A stretch of 64,000 nt of DNA from Amycolatopsis sp. NBC_01480 (lineage in GTDB: Bacteria > Actinomycetota > Actinomycetes > Mycobacteriales > Pseudonocardiaceae): positions 6,200,001-6,264,000 of the forward strand of contig NZ_CP109442.1 of assembly GCF_036227205.1 (NCBI RefSeq), written 5' to 3'. Positions 48,929 to 56,850 of the stretch are shown in pieces (position 1 is the stretch's first letter; every line of letters begins with the position of its first letter). Both the position numbers and the translations under genes were made by a program. The notes under the pieces are model-generated. The model was not told the origin of the DNA. It made no database searches and was given only the letters and a program-made list of their open reading frames with translations.

Positions 48929-49829
48929 TCCCTGCCGCGTGCACTGCCGTGCAGGCTGCCATCACCGCGGGCACGAACTGGTTCGCCGCCAGCACGCACG
49001 CGGTGTGCCCGGCCGGGATCTCGTACGTCGCCGCGCCTGGGATGCGGCGGGCGAGTGAGCGCTGGTGCGCGGGCGCGATGAAGCCGTCGCGAGTCGTGAC
49101 GACTACCGAAGTCGGGAGGCGCAGGGTGTGCAGCCACGGTGACGAGTCGAACCGGCCGATCTCGTCCAGCGCCACGGCGATCGCCCACGGGCTGGTGGAA
49201 CGGAATTCCTCGAGTGCCCACCGGTGGTCTTCCAGGCGCGCGAGCCGTTCCCGGCGCGGCTCTCCCGGCACCAGGCCGATCCGCGCCTGGTCGCGCATCA
49301 GGTGCAGGGTGCGGCCGAACAGGTCGAGCGCGACGCGCTGGCGGATGCCGCGGCGGAAGTTGCTCGCGGTGGAGCACAGCACCAGCCCGCTCACGCGTTC
49401 ACGTTCCTGGTAGGCCACGATCTGCCCGACCATGCCGCCCATCGAGTAGCCCGCGATCATGAAGCGGTTGATGCCCAGCGCGTCGGCCACCGCCACCACG
49501 TCGCCGGCGCAGTCCTCCAGCTTGAATTCCTGCGAACGGATCCCCTGGCCGTGCCAGCGCTGGTCGAAGACCACCACGCGGTACCGCGCCGAGAGCCGCT
49601 CCAGCACCGGGTACCAGGTGAGCAGCCCGGTACAGGCGACCGAGTGCAGCAGGATGATCGCGGGCGCGTGCCGCGGGCCGACGTCCACCACCACGGTCTG
49701 CCCGCGCCCGGGCAGCGAGAGCGGCTGGGGGTCCGGCACACCGGCCGTGGGCGGGATCGTCGCGAGCCGCCGGGTGGCCTGCCAGCCGACGTCACCCAGC
49801 GCGTCTTTGAGAACCTGTTCCGCACCCAC
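48912..49829 (-). CDS. alpha/beta hydrolase near a KstR operator
   Basis: 305-residue alpha/beta hydrolase: oxyanion region IILLHSVACTGLLTWYPVLE, nucleophile elbow IAGYSMGGMVGQIV, VVVTTRDGFIAPAHQ (acid) and a C-terminal IPAGHTACVLAA His. It opens with GTG 49829 and is divergent from the chsE1 operon with a KstR box 103 nt upstream. Regulation by KstR and an action on a steroid ester or CoA intermediate are therefore possible but unproven. Its last five residues come from a palindromic element. Confidence 0.88.
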   Translation of the reverse strand: MGAEQVLKDALGDVGWQATRRLATIPPTAGVPDPQPLSLPGRGQTVVVDVGPRHAPAIILLHSVACTGLLTWYPVLERLSARYRVVVFDQRWHGQGIRSQEFKLEDCAGDVVAVADALGINRFMIAGYSMGGMVGQIVAYQERERVSGLVLCSTASNFRRGIRQRVALDLFGRTLHLMRDQARIGLVPGEPRRERLARLEDHRWALEEFRSTSPWAIAVALDEIGRFDSSPWLHTLRLPTSVVVTTRDGFIAPAHQRSLARRIPGAATYEIPAGHTACVLAANQFVPAVMAACTAVHAAGTRECL

Positions 49830-49931
49830 GTCGACTCGGCGCCCCTCTTCGTTCGACGGCGTCTTCCGCTTCTGTGTACCCGGTTGCCGAGGCTTCCGGG
49901 GGTTGCCGATCCGCCCCGTTCCGGTTAAGAC

Positions 49932-49945
49932 TAGAACGTGTTCCA
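49932..49945. promoter_or_regulatory. KstR operator of the igr-type operon
   Basis: TAGAACGTGTTCCA fits TnnAACnnGTTnnA fully. It lies 31 nt before the chsE1 start GTG 49977 and 103 nt upstream of the divergent hydrolase. It overlaps an internal GTG (49938) that is not the true start. Confidence 0.9.
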
Positions 49946-49976
49946 GTTAGTTCCGGCATCCGGAGGGAGGCCCGGC

Positions 49977-51044
49977 GTGGACTTCACCCCTGACGATACG
50001 CAGGCGGAGATCACCGCGCTGACCGCGCGTGTGCTCACCAAGGCCGACGAGCCGGCCGCGCAGTGGCGGGCGATGGCGGACGCGGGCCTGCTCGCGCTCG
50101 CGCTGCCCGCGGACCTCGACGGCGACGGTTTGGGCGTCGCCGAGGTCGCGCAGGTGCTCACGGAGGTCGGCCGCGCTGCCGCCGCCGTGCCCGCGTACGC
50201 CGCGCTCGCGTTGGGCGTGCTGCCGGTCGAGACGCTCGGCAGTCCGCGTCAGCGCGCAGCGCTTCTGCCTCCCGTCGCGACGGGGGAGGCCCTGCTCACG
50301 GCGGCGATGCACGAGCCTTCCGCGCCGCTGACCGCCGTGCCCGGCACCGTCGCCGAAGCCGTCGACGGCGAGTGGCAGCTGAGCGGCGTGAAGGTCGGCG
50401 TGCCGTCGGCCGCCGAGTCCGCCCGGATCCTCACGCCGGTCGCGATGCCCGGCGGTACGGCCGTGGCGCTGGTCGACCCGCGGGCCGACGGCGTCGAGCT
50501 GGCCGGCGGCCGCAGCTCGACCGGCGCGCCCGAGTACACCCTCCGCCTCGACCACGTGCGGATCACCGACGACGATCTGCTCCGCGACCGCACGCCCGGG
50601 CACGCTGTCGCGACGCTGCACCGGTTCGCCCTCGCCGGCGCGCTGGCCCTCGGTGACGGCCTGCTGGCCGGGGCGCTCGCGCTGACTTCGCGGTACGTCG
50701 GGGAACGGGTGCAGTTCGGCCGTCCACTCGCCACCTTCCAGGCCGTGGCCGGGCAGATCGCCGACGTTTACGTCGCCTCCCGGACCGTCCACCTCGCGGC
50801 GACGTCCGCGGTGTGGCGCCTGGCCGCGGGCCTCGACGCGGACACCGAACTCGAGATCGCCGCCTACTGGCTGACCGAGCAGGCGCCGTCGGCCCTGGCC
50901 ACCTGTCATCACCTGCACGGCGGCGTCGGCGTCGACGAGACGTATCCGCTGCACCGGTATTCCTCGGCGGTGAAGGACCTGGCCCGGGCCGTCGGGGGCG
51001 CGGCGCACCGGCTCACGCGACTGGGCGAACGGGTGGCGGGATGA
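49977..51044 (+). CDS. chsE1: steroid acyl-CoA dehydrogenase alpha subunit (FadE28/ChsE1)
   Basis: 355-residue acyl-CoA dehydrogenase half. In M. tuberculosis ChsE1 (FadE28) forms an alpha2beta2 heterotetramer with ChsE2 and dehydrogenates the C3 side chain of 3-oxo-4-pregnene-20-carboxyl-CoA. Visible: VGERVQFGRPLATFQAVAGQ and HLHGGVGVDETYPLHRYSSA. A strong GGAGGGAGG (49962-49970) fixes GTG 49977; the earlier GTG lies within the KstR box and would be wrong. The stop overlaps the chsE2 start by 4 nt (ATGA). It begins a five-gene operon with the igr order. Confidence 0.93.
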   Translation: MDFTPDDTQAEITALTARVLTKADEPAAQWRAMADAGLLALALPADLDGDGLGVAEVAQVLTEVGRAAAAVPAYAALALGVLPVETLGSPRQRAALLPPVATGEALLTAAMHEPSAPLTAVPGTVAEAVDGEWQLSGVKVGVPSAAESARILTPVAMPGGTAVALVDPRADGVELAGGRSSTGAPEYTLRLDHVRITDDDLLRDRTPGHAVATLHRFALAGALALGDGLLAGALALTSRYVGERVQFGRPLATFQAVAGQIADVYVASRTVHLAATSAVWRLAAGLDADTELEIAAYWLTEQAPSALATCHHLHGGVGVDETYPLHRYSSAVKDLARAVGGAAHRLTRLGERVAG

Positions 51045-52213
51045 ACATCGAACTGACGGCCGCGCAACAGGCGTTGCGCGCGGAACTGCGGACCTACTTC
51101 GCGACCCTCGTGTTGCCGGAGGAGCGCCGCGCGATGCTGCGCGAGCGGCACGGCACCGTCTACCGGGAGATCGTCCGGCGGATGGGCCGGGACGGGCGGC
51201 TCGGCGTCGGCTGGCCGAAGGAGTACGGCGGCCAGGGCTTCGGCGAGATCGAGCAGCACATCTTCGTCGACGAGGCCTCGCGCGCCGATGTCCAGCTTCC
51301 ATCCGTGACGTTGCAGACGGTCGGGCCGACGTTGCAGGCCTTCGGCACCGACGAGCAGAAGGCGTTTTTCCTGCCGAAGATCCTTGCCGGCGAAATCCAC
51401 TTCGCCATCGGCTACACCGAGCCGGACGCGGGCACCGACCTGGCGTCGTTGCGGACCGCCGCGGTGCGCGAAGGCGACGAATACCTCGTCAACGGCCAGA
51501 AGATCTTCACCACGGGTGGCCACGACGCGGACTACGTGTGGCTCGCCGTGCGCACCGCGCCGGACGCGCCGAAGCACAAGGGCATCTCGATCCTGATCAT
51601 GGACACGCGCGACCCCGGCTACTCCTGGACGCCGATCATCACCTGCGACGGCGCGCACCACGTGAACGCGACCTACTACAGCGACGTGCGCGTGCCCGCG
51701 GAAATGCTGGTGGGCAAGGAAAACGAGGGCTGGCGGCTGATCACCACCCAGCTCAACCACGAGCGCGTGATGCTCGGCCCGGCCGGTCGAGTCGGCGGCC
51801 TGCACGACCGCGTGTGGGCGTGGGCGGCCGCGCGCCGCACCCCGGACGGCGTCCCGCTGCTCGATCTGCCCGACGTGCGCGCGGTGCTCGCCGAGACCTT
51901 CGCGGTGGCCCGCGTGAACGAGCTGCTCAACTGGCAGGTGGCGGTTTCCGCGTCGGCGGGGCCGGTCGCGGTGGCCGACGCTTCGGCCACCAAGGTGTTC
52001 TCCTCCGAGCGGATCCAGCGGATCGGGCGGCTGCTGGACGAGATCGTGGGACGGCACGGCGATCCCGCCGACGCGGAGACCGCGGACCTCGCCGAGTGGC
52101 TGGACGTGCTGGCGAAACGGAACCTGGTGCTGACGTTCGGCGGGGGCGTCAGCGAGATCCAGCGTGAGCTGATCGCCTCCGCCGGACTGGGACTGCCGAG
52201 GGTGCCGCGATGA
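51041..52213 (+). CDS. chsE2: steroid acyl-CoA dehydrogenase beta subunit (FadE29/ChsE2)
   Basis: 390-residue acyl-CoA dehydrogenase. Signatures are IGYTEPDAGTDLASLRTAAV, VNGQKIFTTGGHDADYVWLA, ATYYSDVRVPAEMLVGKENE, TTQLNHERVMLGPAGRV and the C-terminal TFGGGVSEIQRELIASAGLG. With ChsE1 it makes the alpha,beta double bond in the three-carbon side chain, the first step of the last beta-oxidation round. It starts in the chsE1 stop (ATGA) and ends in the chsH2 start (ATGA). The order matches Rv3544c-Rv3543c. Confidence 0.95.
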   Translation: MNIELTAAQQALRAELRTYFATLVLPEERRAMLRERHGTVYREIVRRMGRDGRLGVGWPKEYGGQGFGEIEQHIFVDEASRADVQLPSVTLQTVGPTLQAFGTDEQKAFFLPKILAGEIHFAIGYTEPDAGTDLASLRTAAVREGDEYLVNGQKIFTTGGHDADYVWLAVRTAPDAPKHKGISILIMDTRDPGYSWTPIITCDGAHHVNATYYSDVRVPAEMLVGKENEGWRLITTQLNHERVMLGPAGRVGGLHDRVWAWAAARRTPDGVPLLDLPDVRAVLAETFAVARVNELLNWQVAVSASAGPVAVADASATKVFSSERIQRIGRLLDEIVGRHGDPADAETADLAEWLDVLAKRNLVLTFGGGVSEIQRELIASAGLGLPRVPR

Positions 52214-53118
52214 CGATCGAGGAAGCCGCCGCGAAAATCGCCGCACAGGGGGAATGCGCGCCCCGATACGCGCGCGACCCGGTCAACCAGGCGATGGTGA
52301 ACAACTGGGTCGAGGCGATCGGCGACGCCAATCCCGTTTACACCGACGAGGAGTTCGCCGCGTCGAGCGTCCACAAGGGACTGGTCGCCCCGCCCGCGAT
52401 GGCGCAGGTGTGGACGATGGCCGGCCTGCACGGCGGCCGCGCCGAGGACGACCCGATGGGCGCGATCATGGCCGTGCTCGACGACGCCGGGTTCACCTCC
52501 GTGGTGGCGACGAACTCCGAGCAGACCTACCACCGGTACCTGCGGCCGGGGGAGCGGCTCGCGGCCACCACGATCCTCGAGGACGTCACCGGCCCGAAGC
52601 GCACCGGCCTCGGCGAAGGCTGGTTCGTCACGACCCGGACGAACTGGTACGTCGGCGAGGAACTGGTGGCCGACATGGTGTTCCGGGTGCTGAAGTTCCG
52701 GCCACCGGCGGCTGAGGCTCCGGCGGCGCCGGTGCTGCGGCCGGTGATCAGCCGCGACACGGCGTTCTTCTGGGAGGGCCTGAAAGCGGGCGAGCTGCGC
52801 ATCCAGCGCTGGGGCACGACGCTGCGGCACCCGCCGGGCCCGATGCCGCCGGACGGTTCACTCGACGCGGTCCCGGACTACGTCGTGGCCAGCGGCCGCG
52901 GCACGGTGTACAGCTACGTCGTCCACCATCACCCGGCGGTGCCGGGCAAGCGGCTGCCGTTTGTGGTGGCGCTGGTGGAGCTGGAGGAGGGCGTGCGCGT
53001 GATGGCCGAGCTGCTGGACGCCGCGCCCGAGGAGGTCCACATCGGACTCCCGGTGACCGCCGCATTCGTCCGCGTGGACGACGACCTGACCTTGCCTGCC
53101 TGGAAGGTGGCGCGATGA
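52210..53118 (+). CDS. chsH2: steroid enoyl-CoA hydratase subunit with DUF35 domain (ChsH2)
   Basis: 302 residues. The N-terminal part (1-160) is a MaoC-like hot-dog hydratase domain (VKNWVEAIGDANPVYTDEEF-type segment). The C-terminal DUF35 OB-fold (175-302) starts LKAGELRIQRWGTTLRHPPG and contains VASGRGTVYSYVVHHHPAVP and VVALVELEEGVRVMAELLD. In mycobacteria ChsH2 binds ChsH1 for hydration and via DUF35 binds Ltp2. The usual four zinc Cys of DUF35 are not present here. Overlaps the genes on both sides by 4 nt. Confidence 0.93.
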   Translation: MTIEEAAAKIAAQGECAPRYARDPVNQAMVNNWVEAIGDANPVYTDEEFAASSVHKGLVAPPAMAQVWTMAGLHGGRAEDDPMGAIMAVLDDAGFTSVVATNSEQTYHRYLRPGERLAATTILEDVTGPKRTGLGEGWFVTTRTNWYVGEELVADMVFRVLKFRPPAAEAPAAPVLRPVISRDTAFFWEGLKAGELRIQRWGTTLRHPPGPMPPDGSLDAVPDYVVASGRGTVYSYVVHHHPAVPGKRLPFVVALVELEEGVRVMAELLDAAPEEVHIGLPVTAAFVRVDDDLTLPAWKVAR

Positions 53119-53531
53119 CGGATTCAACGCAGCCGGACTTTTCGGTGGGTGCGCAACTGCCGCCGTTGACAATCGAGGCGACGCCGACGTTTGTGGTCAG
53201 CACAGCGCTCGCCACCCGTGACTTCCAGGACGTGCACCACAACCGCGACGCCGCCGTCGCCCGCGGTTCGAAGGACATCTTCCTCAACATCCTCACTGAC
53301 ACTGGCCTGGTGCAGCGGTTCGTGGGCGACTGGGCCGGGCCCGAGGCGCTGGTGCGCTCGATCAAGATCCGGCTGGGCGTGCCGTGTTACGCCTACGAGA
53401 CCCTGACCTTCACCGGGCGCGTGGTCTCCCGTGACGGCGCCGACGTCGAGCTGGCCGTGTCCGCTGTGGACAGTCTCGGCGAGCACGTCACGGGCACGGT
53501 TTCGCTGACCCTGCCGGGAGGTGCCTCGTGA
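53115..53531 (+). CDS. chsH1: MaoC-like steroid enoyl-CoA hydratase subunit (ChsH1)
   Basis: 138-residue single hot-dog hydratase. The catalytic signature of MaoC proteins, Asp and His, is visible in ATRDFQDVHHNRDAAVARGS, followed by KDIFLNILTDTGLVQRFVGD. With ChsH2 it adds water to the C17 side-chain enoyl-CoA, giving 17-hydroxy-3-oxo-4-pregnene-20-carboxyl-CoA. It overlaps chsH2 (ATGA) and ltp2 (GTGA). Confidence 0.94.
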   Translation: MTDSTQPDFSVGAQLPPLTIEATPTFVVSTALATRDFQDVHHNRDAAVARGSKDIFLNILTDTGLVQRFVGDWAGPEALVRSIKIRLGVPCYAYETLTFTGRVVSRDGADVELAVSAVDSLGEHVTGTVSLTLPGGAS

Positions 53532-54697
53532 CGCTCTCACGCAAGACGGCCATCGCCGGGATCGGCGCGACGGAGTTCTCCAAGGAGTCCGGGCGCAGCG
53601 AGCTGCGGCTGGCCGCGGAGTGCGTGTCCCACGCACTGGCGGACGCGGGCCTGAAACCGTCCGATGTGGACGGTCTGGTGTCGTTCACCATGGACGGCAC
53701 CGCGGAGATCGCGCTGGCACGGGAGCTGGGCATCCCGGAGCTGTCGTTCTTCAGCCGGATCCATTACGGCGGCGGGGCGGCGGCCGCGACGGTGCAGCAG
53801 GCCGCGCTGGCGGTGGCGAGCGGCGTCGCGGACGTCGTGGTGGCGTACCGGGCGTTCAACGAGCGCTCGGAGCAGCGGTTCGGGCAGGTGTCCTCCGCGG
53901 CGGCCGGGCAGGTGAACTCCTCCGGCGTCGACAACGCGTTCCACTATCCGATGGGCATTGCCACCCCGGCGGCGACGGTGGCCATGGTCGCCCGCCGCTA
54001 CATGCACGAGTTCGGCGCGACGAGCGAGGACTTCGGGCGGATCGCCGTCCTCGACCGCGCGCACGCGGCCACCAACCCGGACGCCTGGTTCCACGGCCGG
54101 CCGATCACGCTGGAAGAACACCAGGCGTCGCGCTGGGTCGCCGAGCCGCTGCACCTGCTGGACTGCTGCCAGGAGAGCGACGGCGGCGTCGCGCTGGTCG
54201 TCACCTCGCTGGAACGGGCGCGCGACCTGCGCTGCCCGCCCGCCGTCGTCGCGGCCGCGGCCCAGGGCAGCGGGCCGGACCAGTACGTGATGACCAGCTA
54301 CTACCGCGACGACCTCGCGGGCCTGCCCGAAATGGGCGTGGTCGGGCGGCAGCTGTGGGCGCAGTCCGGCCTGGGACCGTCCGATGTGGACGTCGCGGTG
54401 CTGTACGACCACTTCACCCCGTACGTGCTGATGCAGCTGGAGGAACTCGGTTTCTGCCCGCGCGGCGAGGCCCCGGGCTTCATCGCCGGCGACACCCTTT
54501 CCCTCGGCGGCGCGCTGCCGCTGAACCCGCACGGCGGCCAGCTCGGCGAGGCCTACATCCACGGTATGAACGGCATTGCCGAGGCTGTCCGCCAGGTCCG
54601 CGGCGCGGCCGTGAACCAGGTGGCCGGCGCGTCCTCGGTGGTGGTCACCGCGGGCACCGGCGTCCCGACCAGTGGGCTGGTCTTGACGAGTGACTGA
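53528..54697 (+). CDS. ltp2: steroid side-chain retroaldolase (Ltp2)
   Basis: 389-residue thiolase-fold aldolase that cleaves the hydrated side chain, releasing propionyl-CoA and androstenedione-type products; it works with the ChsH2 DUF35 domain. Segments: TAIAGIGATEFSKESGRSEL, GGGAAAATVQQAALAVASGV and the active-site VAVLYDHFTPYVLMQLEELG, with Tyr residues known to be catalytic in characterised Ltp2 enzymes. The usual thiolase nucleophile Cys is not at its conserved place, as in other Ltp2. GTG 53528 overlaps chsH1. It closes the igr-type operon. Confidence 0.95.
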   Translation: MTLSRKTAIAGIGATEFSKESGRSELRLAAECVSHALADAGLKPSDVDGLVSFTMDGTAEIALARELGIPELSFFSRIHYGGGAAAATVQQAALAVASGVADVVVAYRAFNERSEQRFGQVSSAAAGQVNSSGVDNAFHYPMGIATPAATVAMVARRYMHEFGATSEDFGRIAVLDRAHAATNPDAWFHGRPITLEEHQASRWVAEPLHLLDCCQESDGGVALVVTSLERARDLRCPPAVVAAAAQGSGPDQYVMTSYYRDDLAGLPEMGVVGRQLWAQSGLGPSDVDVAVLYDHFTPYVLMQLEELGFCPRGEAPGFIAGDTLSLGGALPLNPHGGQLGEAYIHGMNGIAEAVRQVRGAAVNQVAGASSVVVTAGTGVPTSGLVLTSD

Positions 54698-54845
54698 GCG
54701 TCACCCATACCCCGGCCCGGTACGGCCCCGGTGTGGGCACCGGTAACTCTTGTGGGGCAACGGCTTCACCCCTCTGCTGGCTGGCGCCGGCCGGACCCGG
54801 ATGTCACGGTTGAATCCCGTCCGGCAACGCGGAGTGAGGCTACGC

Positions 54846-55430
54846 ATGACTCTGGCGGTGGTGGTGGCCTGGCTGCTCACCGCGGTCTTCGCGGTGCTCG
54901 TGCTGCCGTGTGTCCGGCGCCTGGTCCGGCTCGACTACGTGCACCTCGGCCCCGCCGTCCGCAACGGCGACCTGGCCGAGCTGCTGCTCGTGGTCGCCAT
55001 GATCGCGATGGCGTCGCCCGTCGGCGCTCCGATCCCCGCGGCCGGCTGGCAGGCGATCCTCGTCCTCACCACCGGCTGGTTCGCCTTCGCCTGGTGGCGT
55101 TCTCGCGCCGAAGCCGGTGACGTTTCGAGGCCTCATGCCGCGGGCTGCGGCCATCACGCGCTTTCCGCGGCGGCGATGCTCTACCTGGTCACCGCGATGC
55201 CGCACGCCGACATGACCCACGGCCCCTGGCTCACCATGTCCACCGGCACCGGGCTGGCCCTGCCGGTCCTCGCGATCCTGGGCGCGGTCTACTTCGCGGC
55301 CGACGCCGTGCGGTCGGGTTTCCTGGCCGTCCGCACACGCGGCCGGTACTCGCCGGGTTTCACGTCGCGGACCGTCTGCCGCGCGGTGATGGGTGCGGGT
55401 ATGGGGTACATGCTGCTCGCCGCGCTGTGA
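54846..55430 (+). CDS. DUF5134 membrane protein
   Basis: 194 residues, six or so helices: MTLAVVVAWLLTAVFAVLVL, the LAELLLVVAMIAMASPVG segment, an AGCGHHALSAAAMLYLVTAM helix, then LALPVLAILGAVYFAADAV and a final AVMGAGMGYMLLAAL. The paired His in GHHALS and PHADMTHGPW are family marks that hint at metal binding. ATG 54846 with GGAGTGAGG is chosen over an upstream in-frame start at 54750. Function is unknown. It follows ltp2 by 148 nt, so it is probably separate. Confidence 0.82.
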   Translation: MTLAVVVAWLLTAVFAVLVLPCVRRLVRLDYVHLGPAVRNGDLAELLLVVAMIAMASPVGAPIPAAGWQAILVLTTGWFAFAWWRSRAEAGDVSRPHAAGCGHHALSAAAMLYLVTAMPHADMTHGPWLTMSTGTGLALPVLAILGAVYFAADAVRSGFLAVRTRGRYSPGFTSRTVCRAVMGAGMGYMLLAAL

Positions 55431-55452
55431 CGGCGGGTATCAGCTTTTGAGT

Positions 55453-55920
55453 TCAGCCCAGCCGCCGGACTTCACCGTCCGGTGGCGGTGATCCCAAGGC
55501 AGGCAGTTCGGTCGCCGGATGACCGGCGACCCACTCGCGTGCCGCGGCCACGTCGAGGGCCAGCGCCTCGACCAGGGCTTCCCCCGACGTGTACTTCTGC
55601 TGCTCGCGCAGGTGCCGGCCGAGCCAGACGGTGAGCGTCTCGCCGTAGAGATCGTCCGCGAAGTCCAGCAGGTGGGCCTCGACGAGCCGGTAGCCGTCCG
55701 CGCCGTAGTACGTCGGGCGGCGGCCGACTGAGACCGCCGCGGCCACGAAAGTCCCGTTCGCACGCTCGACCCAGCCGGCCCACACGCCGTCGCCGACCTG
55801 GCCGCTCTGGTCGCGCAGGGCGATGTTCGCCGTGGGGAACCCGAGTTCGCGGCCGCGCTTGTCACCCGGCTCGACCGGGCCGCGTACCACGAAGAAGGTG
55901 CCGTCGTGCTCGTCCGACAT
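55453..55920 (-). CDS. stand-alone riboflavin kinase domain protein
   Basis: 155 residues corresponding to only the C-terminal flavokinase domain of RibF: VVRGPVEPGDKRGRELGFPT, ANIALRDQSGQVGDGVWAGW, AAAVSVGRRPTYYGADGYRL and EAHLLDFADDLYGETLTVWL. The canonical G-R-G/GFPTAN motif that binds ATP is intact. The FAD synthetase half is absent, so it would make FMN from riboflavin. It lies beside flavoenzyme genes (kshB, kstD, hsaA), suggesting extra cofactor supply, but is oriented as a separate leftward gene upstream end of which faces hsd4B by 60 nt. Confidence 0.87.
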   Translation of the reverse strand: MSDEHDGTFFVVRGPVEPGDKRGRELGFPTANIALRDQSGQVGDGVWAGWVERANGTFVAAAVSVGRRPTYYGADGYRLVEAHLLDFADDLYGETLTVWLGRHLREQQKYTSGEALVEALALDVAAAREWVAGHPATELPALGSPPPDGEVRRLG

Positions 55921-55980
55921 CCGCCGTCCTTCTCGTGTGCGAGGTTTCAGTTCCGCTCACGGTATCCCCGGACGCGGTGC

Positions 55981-56841
55981 TCAGCGTGGCACGAGCACTG
56001 TGTCGGACAGCACAGGCGCGTCGTCCCGCTCGGGCGCGGTGGTGGTGACCAGCAGCCGGCCGTCCTCACGCCACACCCGCGTCCGCAGGCGCTCACCAGG
56101 GAAAACGACGCCGGCGAACTTCGTGCTGAACGACGCGACCTGCGCCGGGTCCCCGTCCAGGAACGCGTCGATCAGCGACTTCGCCACCACGCCGTACGTG
56201 CAGAGGCCGTGCAGGATCGGCCGGTCGAAGCCGGCCGCGCGGGCGAACGCGGGATCGGCGTGCAGCGGGTTCCGGTCGCCGCACAGCCGGTACAAAAGCG
56301 CCTGCTGCGGCAGCGTCGGCGTCTCCACCACGGCGTCGGGCTCGCGGTCCGGCCAGGCGATCCGGTCGGACGGCCCCCGCTCGCCGCCGAACCCGCCCTC
56401 GCCGCGCGCGAAGATGCTCGACCGGGCTGTCCACAGTGGATCCCCGTCCGCGGCGGCCACCTCGGTCTGCTGCACCAGCACGGCGGCCTTGCCCTTGTCG
56501 AACACGTCCACGATGCGGGTGCGCGCCACGGCCTTGCCCTCGGCCGGGATCGGCCGGTGCAGCTCGATCTCCTGCTTGCCGTGCAGCACCTTGGCGAGGT
56601 CGATGTCCACGCCGGGGAACTTCAGCTTCGGCGGCTCGAAGGTGCGCAGATTCGCCGCGACGGTGGCGAACGTCGGGATCACCCGCAGGTCGTCCTCGTA
56701 GGTGTAGCGCAGCTCCCGCTCGTCGACCGGGTCCGCGCCCGCGCCGAGGCCCAGGTGGTACAGCAGCACGTCGGACGGCGTCCAGCCGAACGTCAGCTCG
56801 CCGAGGTCGGCGCCGACGGCCAGCGCGGGGTCGATGGGCAC
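55981..56841 (-). CDS. hsd4B: MaoC-like double hot-dog hydratase (Hsd4B)
   Basis: 286 residues with two hot-dog halves: an N-terminal LGELTFGWTPSDVLLYHLGL and a C-terminal catalytic half containing RLCGDRNPLHADPAFARAAG (the Asp/His pair) and DRPILHGLCTYGVVAKSLID. This matches Rv3538-type 2-enoyl-CoA hydratases, which hydrate steroid side-chain enoyl-CoAs. It is the last gene of the leftward kstD-kshA-x-kshB-hsd4B operon, 9 nt after kshB. Confidence 0.92.
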   Translation of the reverse strand: MPIDPALAVGADLGELTFGWTPSDVLLYHLGLGAGADPVDERELRYTYEDDLRVIPTFATVAANLRTFEPPKLKFPGVDIDLAKVLHGKQEIELHRPIPAEGKAVARTRIVDVFDKGKAAVLVQQTEVAAADGDPLWTARSSIFARGEGGFGGERGPSDRIAWPDREPDAVVETPTLPQQALLYRLCGDRNPLHADPAFARAAGFDRPILHGLCTYGVVAKSLIDAFLDGDPAQVASFSTKFAGVVFPGERLRTRVWREDGRLLVTTTAPERDDAPVLSDTVLVPR

Positions 56842-56850
56842 GGGCTCTCC

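Noticed and set aside
49938..49976. GTG 49938 as the chsE1 start
   Set aside because: This GTG lies inside the KstR operator and has no ribosome binding site; GTG 49977 follows GGAGGGAGG and starts at the family N-terminus.
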